Source: Pyrenula massariospora (Eukaryota > Ascomycota > Eurotiomycetes > Pyrenulales > Pyrenulaceae). Taken from it: a DNA stretch of 64,000 nucleotides. Where the stretch lies: the NCBI GenBank assembly GCA_021030905.1, contig JAGFMI010000006.1, forward strand, positions 620,001-684,000, given 5' to 3'. Shown here in pieces: positions 55,726 through 64,000 of this stretch (positions within the stretch are counted from its first letter, which is position 1; every line of letters begins with the position of its first letter). Below the pieces are notes generated by a model. The model was not told the DNA's origin and made no database searches. It was given only the letters and a program-made list of their open reading frames with translations. Made by a program: the position numbers and the translations under genes.

Positions 55726-56658
55726 TTACCTTGCCTCTCCGGCCGGTGGATTTGCACTAGCTGTGGCAGAAGGACCAAAAGAATTTGTCGGCGCAGATAG
55801 TAGAGTCACGGACCCATTTGCAATCGTTGCTGGGCCAGCTCTTGCCAACGATGCCCAATCGACCGTCGCTGTACTTGACGGTTGGTTTTCACCTGTGTTC
55901 GTACTTGTGCTTGGGTTTGAGGTCTCTGTCGCTGGGCACAAGGATCCCGGGGCCGAACGCTCCATATCTGCAACACTACCGCCATGGTTTGTCAACGTAT
56001 GTCTCAGCCACTGATCGAACTGCTCGTCCAATGGGACATTCTCTCCCCGTAATCTTGCTTCGGCCGCCGCCTGGAGATGTTGGTTCAGTATGTCTCCGCA
56101 ACTGTCAAGTTCATCACTGCTTTCTTCTGCCTCTTCCAAGAACTCAAGGCCATCAGATTGTCGTACTCCCACCCTTGAGACAGGGACTTCGGCTGGTGGT
56201 ACATTGGAGGACATCGTTGACGATCGGACGTTATATCCTGCAGTGATGTACGCAGCAGGAGGGCGAGAGGGAGCCGCACGGGCTATGCCATCTAGCGTAG
56301 TATCCCTGATCTGGGTCTTTGAGTCCCTCTCATATTTATCTTTTGCTGCCTTGGTGCCTTCCCACTGACATAGAGACAAGATTTCCGCCCTTGTCAAGCG
56401 TAGGGCGTCGAAGGCGCGGAAAAGGCGTCTGTGGTGGGTGTATCGAGAGAGGCGTGCACGGTGAGGGGCGTAGTCATAATCCAGACCTGGGTACTGGGCT
56501 TCAATGTTGTCTAATTGTCCGTAAAATGCAGCAGTCTCCAGGCGGACCTCTGGCACAATATTTCTCGTCACATGCTGTGCGAACGATGAGGGGTCTCCAT
56601 TGCGGGCTCGAGGAAAGAGGGTCTTGTAGACCAGCTGTGCAATGACTGGCTTATGCAT
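55726..56658 (-). CDS. Conserved-looking fungal protein of unknown function
   Basis: Single exon, 310 residues. I do not recognise a named domain. The N-terminal 130 residues look folded: MHKPVIAQLVYKTLFPRAR, then a helical block with HRRLFRAFDALRLTRAEI, a CQWEGTKAAKDKYERD segment and IRDTT. The rest is Ser/Thr/Pro/Ala-rich and acidic, with a stretch DELDSCGDILNQHLQAAAEAR that may form one helix. The amphipathic, basic first half and low-complexity second half would suit a nuclear or scaffold protein, but that is speculation. No signal peptide or membrane helix is present. The intact frame and contrast between ordered and disordered parts support a real gene. Confidence 0.75.
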   Translation of the reverse strand: MHKPVIAQLVYKTLFPRARNGDPSSFAQHVTRNIVPEVRLETAAFYGQLDNIEAQYPGLDYDYAPHRARLSRYTHHRRLFRAFDALRLTRAEILSLCQWEGTKAAKDKYERDSKTQIRDTTLDGIARAAPSRPPAAYITAGYNVRSSTMSSNVPPAEVPVSRVGVRQSDGLEFLEEAEESSDELDSCGDILNQHLQAAAEARLRGENVPLDEQFDQWLRHTLTNHGGSVADMERSAPGSLCPATETSNPSTSTNTGENQPSSTATVDWASLARAGPATIANGSVTLLSAPTNSFGPSATASANPPAGEAR

Positions 56659-57870
56659 GGCTGGAGTTTGTAGAGGGCAAAAGGATGATGTGGTCGTCGG
56701 CGGATTGGTGGGTTGTTAGGGCCTGCGTATGCCTTGTATTGTCACCATTCGCTGTCCTTTTTGGCCATGCAATAGAAATCGGAGGTGGGAGGTGGGTGAG
56801 GTCTCAGCGGATGTGGTGCCCTGAGAGACGGTACAGCGGACGGAGGTGAGATGGCGAGTCAGAGTCTAGTTTTTAGTAGGCAAGGGCGAAGGTAAGGCTT
56901 GATGGTGGCTTCTCAGGGATGCTGGAACAACGGGGGGAACTGGGGGTGGCTCAGGCGCCTATATTGGGGCGTGATGGAAATGTGTTGGTGGAAGGAAGTG
57001 GTGGTAGTGGTAGTAGTAGCAGTAGTGCAGGTTGCAACAACTGACGCAAATTTGCCAGGGGGCAGGATGTTCCCTGGCCAAGCGTCAGGAACCGCGGCCG
57101 TGATTCAGGTGACGGTGGGGGTAGTGAAGGCAGCAGGGTCAAGAATAGCCACCTGGGTTCTGGTCTGTGCAGGGAGAAGAAGGAATGAGGACTGCGGTGG
57201 GCGGTAGAGGGAGTTTTTGTAATCTATCGAAGCGCAGTCAGTCAGTCCTTCGAGACATTCGCCTGACCCATCCATGGCCGACGCATGTGGCTCCATAGAC
57301 GGTTGATCGCCAGGAGGACCCCATCGGACCCTGCCCTTGCTCCAACACCGCTTATCTATTTCCTCTACAGTAGCTGCTCGTTCCGTTTACACCGCATCTG
57401 AGATCCATCCTGGTAGCTACTACTGGCATCTCTACATCATCGCCACCTTTTCGGGCCTGCTTCCACATCCGCTCTCCTCGCAGTCCAGATCTTGTCCGCG
57501 GCTTCAACACACCCTCTACTACACAGCACAGCTTGGCCTCAGCTAACCCGGCCGTCGTGTTCCTGGGCAGGGAGTCCTGTGGCCAGGCGTGCTCCGCAAC
57601 CGCCTCACTAGATTCTATGCAGGCGGCCGTGACCTCCATAACACCATCTCCCGGCCAGCACATGATCGCGTTTGTTTACGAACCTTTTGCCGACAGATTG
57701 GATGACCCCAGGTGCACGAATGCCCGTAGTATTGGCCTAGGCTATCTGCATTGCCTGGCAGACTGCAGGCTGACAGATGCGGATCAGGCCGGACAAAAGA
57801 GGCAATCCTTGGTCCTCTTTTGCTGGGCATCGAAACTCTCAAGTCCAGCTCGCCTAAAAAACCATCGAAA
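56659..57870. other. Divergent intergenic region
   Basis: About 1.2 kb between the unknown gene and the SNM1/Artemis-type gene. It holds a GTGGTA/GTAGTA-rich run at about 56996-57030 and pyrimidine-rich sequence nearer the + gene. No gene was supported. An in-frame extension of the downstream frame to 57751 lacks family similarity. Confidence 0.5.
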
Positions 57871-60112
57871 ATGTCCACCTTCAATGGCATCGTTGATTGC
57901 TTTCCGTTGATTCGCATCGACTACTTCCGGAGTTCCCCTGCCCACCCTCCTCCCCTTGCCTGCTTTCTCAGCCACATCCACAGTGATCACTTATACGGAT
58001 TAGAATCCTTAAGGTCGCCTTATGTGTATTGCTCGTACCCGACCAAGAGGCTTCTACTGCAGTTAGAGAAGTATCCAAACCGTATCAACTTCTCACGCGG
58101 AATTTTGGAGTCTAGGAAGCAGCATTACAAGCACTTGACGAAGCTTCTGCGGCCGATTCCTTTAGAATGCCCGACAGACATTGAGTTGGGGCCAAAGAAT
58201 AAGATAACAGTCACTACATTTCCCGCCAATCATTGCCCAGGTGCCGTAATGTTCTTGATCGAGGGAGATGGTAAGGCTGTTCTCTACACAGGGGACATAC
58301 GAGCCGAATACTGGTGGGTCAATAGCATCGTACGAAGTCCTTTTCTGATACCATATGCACGTGGACTTCAAATACTAGACTGTATTTATCTTGATACAAC
58401 TTTTGCTGCCAAAAATGATATTTATCGAGAATTTCCCTCGAAGGCAGAAGGGCTCCAGGAGCTCTTGGTCCAGATTCAACAGTATCCCCCCAATGCGATG
58501 TTCTATTTCCGAGCCTGGACACTGGGATACGAAGATGTTTGGCTAGCATTGTCTTCATTTTTACGCTCAGCAGTATGTCCTGGAAATTTCTCTTATGTCT
58601 GATCCTAGGGGAGAAACTAACATTATCCAGATCCATGTTGATGATTACCAACTCGGCCTCTACAAATCTTTATCTGAAAGGTCTGAAGGGGAAACGATAC
58701 CCTCTGAAGCACCTTTCCTTAATGGGTTCAAGCTTGGCAACAGTGACCAGGTAGGCCGTTTAACCAGAGACAGGACCGCACGCATCCATAGCTGTGAGCC
58801 TGGGACGCCCTGCCACGACGAGCTTTTGGAGAACGAACGCGTGATCTGGCTCACACCTATAATTACGCGTACAGCTGAAGGAGTGGTTGTACCAGAAATC
58901 GGAGCAGGGGGTGGTGGAGGAGACCTTTATCAGAAAGGTGAGCTGGAGACCAGAGATCCGACCGAGATGGCAAGACTGGAACAGCTTTGTACAAATACAA
59001 TCAAGGACGAGCAGACCCTTGACGCGGTGTTGGGAAAGCTCCGGGCGGCAAAACAATCCAGGGAGATGAGATTGTCCATCGACGGTCTAGCACAACGACG
59101 CGAGGTTAGTCTTCAAGATCTTGTAGGTCTACTTGTCTATGACGAGAGAACTAGTGACAGGCTCCCAAGCAACCGAGAACAGCCAACTAACACAATGCAT
59201 TTTCCGTACTCAAGACACTCATCATACTCTGAGTTGCGCCACTTCGTCTCAGCCTTTACGCCTGGAGACATTTATGCCTGTACAGTGGACGACCAGGCCT
59301 GGTCAGAGGATGTTAGCATGGAGGGCCTGTTCGGTGATTTATGCAAGGGGAAGGCCTTTGCCCATGATTGTGAAATGCGGAAATTAGTCTCCAAGCGGCA
59401 TCAGCAAAGCCTTCCGGTGCAAGGGAAGCGTAAAAGAACGGCTGAAGATGAAAACTCCCCTACAACTTCTACTGTTGAATACAGTCAAAACGAATCACAT
59501 GAAGCAGCTGAACAACTTGGAGATAATGAGGATCCATTGCCGGCACCAGTGGACGCTGGCGCTTCTACAATCCTCAACCGCAAAATTGTTCCCACTCGGG
59601 CAGATGAAGACCTAGTCAGTAGCGAAGAACGGGGACTGGGAAATATAAGACATACATCTTCGCCCTCATACGCTCAAGAGCATATGAAGCTGCCAGATGC
59701 CTCTCAAGGAATGCTTCCCCGTTGTACAAAGCACAACACATCAGCAGCCCCACAACCTGTCGATTACTCTCCTCCACCGTCTCCAGCAACAGCCACTGCC
59801 CGCCTTGGGCGAATCAAAGAAGCATACTACCATATCACCAACTCAGAGGATCTCGAAGCCTCGTCCCCAGCCTCTGACCGCCCACCCACCTCATCCTCTA
59901 ACATCACCTTGTCACCCGCTTTCTTCGACTCTGATCAACCTGTCCTCGCGGCAGAAGAACACGCTGGGCTATTCCGAGAAGAACTAAACGCACGAAGAGC
60001 TGCGTATTCTGCTGCTAGAGAAATTCTTGAAGACGGCGATAGCAGGGAATGGATTGAGCGTGCACCAACGAGTACTGGAAATAGGCACACAGGTGAGGAG
60101 GTTGAGCTTTAG
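57871..60112 (+). CDS. SNM1/Artemis-type metallo-beta-lactamase DNA repair nuclease
   Basis: Two exons, 57871-58572 and 58631-60112 (58-nt intron), give about 727 residues. The catalytic domain starts almost at once: motif II LSHIHSDHLYGL (H35-x-H-x-D-H40), NHCPGAVMFL, LYTGDIRAE and DCIYLDTTF. The beta-CASP part spans the intron (WLALSSFLRSA then IHVDDYQLGLY). The early catalytic domain and long Ser/Pro-rich C-terminal tail without an N-terminal zinc finger resemble Artemis (SNM1C) more than yeast Pso2. Enzymes of the group trim DNA ends or crosslinks. The tail (about 450-727) is low complexity. The start at 57871 is chosen because MSTFNGIVDCFPLIRIDYF is the usual beginning. Confidence 0.9.
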
Positions 60113-60645
60113 GGACCTCGGGCAAAGAATAGGATGTTGAAGTGAGAGTAAGAGGTCATCAGCGAAAGATACGTGGTCGAGCGATTTCGGTGTTGGTTTC
60201 ATTTGTACCCAAAACATTTAATCAAGGCTCGGAAAATATCTATTAAAAGGGGGGGCGACAATTGTAAATGGTGGCTTTTATATGAAGACTTATAAGGGAG
60301 CGTGGTAGGGCCCTAAGTCTCGGTCTGCCTTGGTAAATATAGTGCTATGCCAAACAGCGCTCAATACGGGTCCACTCCATCCGGGATATTGCGCGTGCAT
60401 CGGGGAGTATTTCGCAGACGCCAAGCCATTCAGTCAAAACCACAGGCTGGAACTTTATTGTAGGAAGATCATCATGAGTATAATTAGGTATTCACATTCA
60501 AATATTCAATCTTCTATCGATATTCGAAATCTTACGATCTCCAAAATCACGTCTCATTGCAACCAAAAGCACAAAACAAAAAAAGAAGAACAACATGAGA
60601 TCATCCACAGGAACGTAAGAGGTGGTACAAGTCGATGTGGAGAGG
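60113..60645. other. Convergent intergenic region
   Basis: 533 bp, AT-rich near 60470-60600, between the nuclease and urease 3' ends. Nothing was recognised. Confidence 0.5.
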
Positions 60646-63605
60646 CTAGTAGATAAAGTACTGCTGTGTCAATGGCAGTGTTTCGGCAGGTTCTGCCTTG
60701 CACACCATGCCATCGGCTTCCACAGTCTGTTCACTAGAGTCAGCACAAGAACAAGGGGTCAAGGACATTAGAAGACTTTGTTTCAAGCCGGAAGAGCAAA
60801 AGACGCAGAGTCGCCATAAAGAGGCACAGAGTGGACTTACGTAGCTCTCTGGATCAACTTTCATCTTCGGCATGGTATCGTTGAATTTCATGTCCTTCTT
60901 GCTGATCTTGCGACAATTCTTCACCACCTCGATTCGCTTCCGCAGCCCGTAGGATTTGGCAACGCCAGACTCAACTGAAGCCTGCGACACGAATGTGATG
61001 CTGGTCCGAGGAACGTGGGCCTTGACGAACGATTAGCACCTGTTTCCAAACCGATCAAGGGGTAACAGGACGTACAGCAAACATTGGCCTCATTATGATA
61101 GGCTCAACCGTAGGAATCGAAGCATTTGGATCTCCCTTTAGTTTTCATCAGCACTATCCATAAGCTCACTGGGTATAGTAGCTCACCATCTGAGCGTAAG
61201 AGATCATCCCGCTCTTCAATACCATGCTCGGCGTCACACCAAAGTTTGCTGGCTTCCAGAGACACAGGTCTGCCAGCTTCCCGACCTCAACGCTCCCAAG
61301 GATGTGGCTCATACCTTGGACAATAGCAGGGTTGACAGTATACTTGCTGATGTATCTCTTGACCCTGAAATTATCTGCGCCGGTCCCTTCGTCTTCCTTT
61401 AACGGACCTCTCTGAACCTTGTTCTTATGTGCAGTGTTCCACGTCCGGAGGATCACCTCTCCGCAGCGGCCCATGGCCTGGGAGTCTGAAGACATCATGC
61501 TGATGGCACCAAGGTCATGCAGGACGTCTTCGGCTGCGATGGTCTCGGCACGGATGCGGGATTCTGCAAAGGCCACATCTTCTGGGATATTCTTTGAGAG
61601 ATGGTGGCATACCATCAACATATCAAGATGCTCATCGAGAGTATTACGGGTATATGGCCGTGTGGGATTTGTGCTGCTAGGCAGGACGTTGGGATGCTCG
61701 ACAACCGATATGATATCTGGAGCATGACCACCGCCTGCACCCTCTGTATGGTATGTGTGGATTGCGCGATCTTTAAAAGCTTTGATGGTTTGCTCAACGA
61801 AGCCAGATTCGTTCAAGGTATCTGTGTGGATCAAACATTGAACATCATACTCATCGCAGACCGAAAGGCATGTATCTATAGCGGCAGGAGTAGTACCCCA
61901 GTCTTCGTGGAGCTTGAGGCCGGAGACCCCAGCCATACACTGTTCTTGCAATGCCCGAGGGTCACTGTCATTTCCTTTGCCAGTAATGCCGAAATTGAGA
62001 GGAAGTTCATCGCAGGCTTGGAGCATCTGCCTGATCAAAGCTTTACCCGGTGTGCAAGTTGTTGCGTTTGTCCCAGTAGATGGCCCCGTGCCGCCGCCAA
62101 GCATGGTTGTGATGCCCGCAGAAATGGCCTCATAAGCCTGTTGAGGGCAAATGAAATGAATGTGGGTGTCGAAACCACCGGCGGTCACGATGCTACCTTC
62201 TCCAGCAATCACGTCTGTGCAGGAACCAACGACCATAGCAGGATCGACACCGTCCATCATGTCTGGGTTTCCAGCTTTTCCTATTCCCACGATAACGCCC
62301 TCCTTAATGCCAATATCTGCCTTGTAGATTCCAGACCAGTCAATGATTAGAGCGTTCGTGATGACAGTGTCCAATGAATCCGCGTCGGCTCTGCCTGTCG
62401 CTTGGCCCATTCCCTCTCGTAAGGTCTTCCCGCCTCCAAAAGAACACTCATCTCCATGAACAGTGAGGTCTTTCTCGACGCTGACCCAAAGGTCGGTAGC
62501 CGCTAGTCGTACCAGGTCACCAACTGTTGGACCGAACATGGTGCAATAAGCTTCTCGAGTCATGGTGAAAGGATCGATGTGCGCACTATCCCCTGCAGGT
62601 TCCGGCACATGAGCAAAATTGCCTTCATGAAGACGTTTGATAATTTCGTCTGTCCGTGAGATGTCAACTTTTCCTGTTGCATTCCAATTGCCACCGAAAA
62701 CATGCTTGCTGCCTCCAATCTCGACGAGAGTCACGGTCTTGCTATCACCGGGTTCGAATCTGACTGAAGTTCCTGCTGCAATATCGAGTCGATATCCATA
62801 TGATTTGATCCGATCGAACTCCAATTGAGGGTTGGTCTCAATGAAGTGGTAATGTGAGCCGACCTTTTCTTGACGTAAGCCTAGCATTAGGATTTCGATG
62901 AGCGATTCCAAACCTGTATTGGTCGGTCACCTTTGCTGGTGACCTTAAGCCGTATCCTTTTCCTTCCTTCATTCAAAACAATCTTGCCCTTTTTGACCGG
63001 GATAATAGCGCCGGGCAAATTCTTTGCTTCATACTGTGAAGGATCCGAAAGAGCAAACGCATCATTAGATGGAACGGGGAGAAAGCTTCCATATAATGCT
63101 TTCTCAAGATTTCCATCGTCGGTGCTAATAGGATGATGGACCGTTACGAGATACGTGCCGGAGGGAAAGGTTCCCTCCACCTGGAGCTCCGCTAAAGTCG
63201 AAACCACGGCTGGGAGAACATGGCGTCTTCCAAGCATCGTCTTCCCAATAGACATGAGATCCGCAACCGAATGGTTGCCATCGCGAATGAGCTGCGGAAA
63301 AGGTCAATGATCTCTCTTCATCGGCAGTGGTATTCTTTGATATGTACCTCCTGAAGGTTGCTGGCAATCAAAGCCTTATCAAAGAGGTCAATAAGGCATT
63401 CTCAAGATGTAGGAGGATGCAGACCGTCGCCTCCGCATGATTGAGCTTGACACCCCTGGCCAATCTCTTCTGCGCAAGAAAACCTAGTTGTGAGATGACA
63501 AGCTTGTCGAGCTACAGTGGGGAGAGTCCTCAGTACTTGTCTCTGAAGCGCGTACAAGCCACTCAAAGGGACAGCTCCACATACCTCTTTTGGTATCAGG
63601 TGCAT
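60646..63605 (-). CDS. ure1: Urease (nickel-dependent, single-chain fungal type)
   Basis: Eight exons: 63585-63605, 63425-63511, 63348-63374, 62914-63291, 61187-62863, 61076-61135, 60841-61020 and 60646-60726. The total is about 836 residues, the usual size. The first three exons give [27 protein letters not shown]... and a 9-residue microexon ALIASNLQE, together the conserved gamma-like N-terminus. Nickel and active-site motifs are intact: DTHIHF (H405, H407), the carbamylated Lys in GLKLHEDWG (K488), [24 protein letters not shown], the flap MVCHHL and DSQAMGR. Numbers are two below jack bean urease. The enzyme splits urea to ammonia and carbamate in the cytosol; accessory Ni-loading proteins are not in this window. 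Upstream sequence has several HGATAR motifs. Confidence 0.96.
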
Positions 63606-64000
63606 TGCAAGAAATGGATAGAAATACTCGAGGAGATCCTGGAAATTTCAATATGGACTTACTTTAACGTAAAATATCCTGATAATACTGTGCTTTGCTC
63701 ACCTGCTATCAGAACTGCCTGGCTGGTCACTCCTTTATCTCTTCACACTCAAGTCTCTGTGCGGGGTCGAAAGGGGGCAATCGCGGCCGACCTCGACCGG
63801 CAGAATAGCGTGTTGGCATGGTACATCATCCATTGCCTTTACGATATCTATCATTCATTGAGCCTAGACCTAGAGGCGTAATGCAGTATGCGAGCCAGAG
63901 AGTTGGCTTATCTAGAGACTATAAGCCAGAAGTGATGGGAGCCAATTTTGGTTTTGGCGTTGGATTGGGCATGCTTTTGTATAGGCTTAAACTTGTTGAG
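63606..64000 (-). promoter_or_regulatory. Urease upstream region with clustered GATA-factor motifs
   Basis: Five HGATAR matches on either strand: 63680-63685 (TGATAA), 63706-63711, 63735-63740, 63848-63853 and 63908-63913. Three lie within about 60 bp. Such sites are bound by AreA/NIT2-type nitrogen regulators in filamentous fungi. Regulation is inferred; no gene was found here. Confidence 0.5.

Noticed and set aside
62751-62760. GGTTCGAATC resembling a tRNA B-box
   Set aside because: Lies in urease coding sequence (antisense of SVRFEPG) with no A-box or cloverleaf around it.

Overview
The window is nuclear DNA of a filamentous ascomycete (Pezizomycotina). Genes are spaced by a few hundred bases to a few kilobases. 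They carry short introns of about 46-75 nt with GT-AG ends and CTAAC/CTGAC-like branch sites. The protein set includes WC-2, fungal urease, a fungal-type CSN7, PP4R2, Npr2/Ngg1/Gcn5 and an EXG-type glucanase. I cannot resolve the class or genus from sequence alone. I see no rRNA, tRNA, CRISPR array, intact transposon or viral remnant.

Layout. 0-11 kb: exo-1,3-beta-glucanase (-), RAD50 (-), white collar 2 (+), PP4 regulatory subunit R2 (-). 11-13.7 kb: a 2.9-kb gene-free divergent spacer. 13.7-23 kb: an ELL-like elongation factor (+), COP9 signalosome subunit 7 (-), a Rax1-like RGS membrane protein (+), checkpoint clamp subunit RAD1 (-), a tiny three-exon OST5 gene (-), and the GCN5 acetyltransferase (+). 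24-29 kb: a CCC2-type copper ATPase and a DUF2237 protein. 29.8-40.6 kb: CHK1 (-), a UBE2C-type E2 (+), an RMD8/DUF155 protein (-), an F-box protein (+), and a concentrative nucleoside transporter (+). 40.6-45.6 kb: the most accessory-looking part, with an orphan three-exon protein and a six-exon cytochrome P450. 46-63.6 kb: NPR2 (+), NGG1/ADA3 (-), a PA-TM-RING ubiquitin ligase (+), a 2OG-Fe(II) oxygenase (-), an FRG1-like protein (+), a conserved unknown (-), an Artemis/SNM1-type nuclease (+), and an eight-exon urease (-). These last eight genes alternate strictly in strand.

Themes. Several genes serve the DNA-damage response: RAD50 (MRN complex), RAD1 (9-1-1 clamp), CHK1, the SNM1/Artemis-type nuclease, and probably PP4R2. 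Two subunits of the SAGA/ADA acetyltransferase module (GCN5 and NGG1) lie about 26 kb apart. Ubiquitin and ubiquitin-like control is represented by CSN7, the E2, the F-box protein and the RING protein. Nitrogen handling is represented by NPR2 and urease, whose upstream region has a cluster of GATA-factor motifs. These themes rest on protein families. Nothing shows that the genes are co-regulated, and no clearly new multi-gene system is visible.

Exon boundaries were worked out by hand from splice signals, reading phase and remembered family conservation. No alignment or search was run. Gene starts marked uncertain are the DUF2237 gene, the orphan protein at 41.8 kb and the PA-TM-RING gene.
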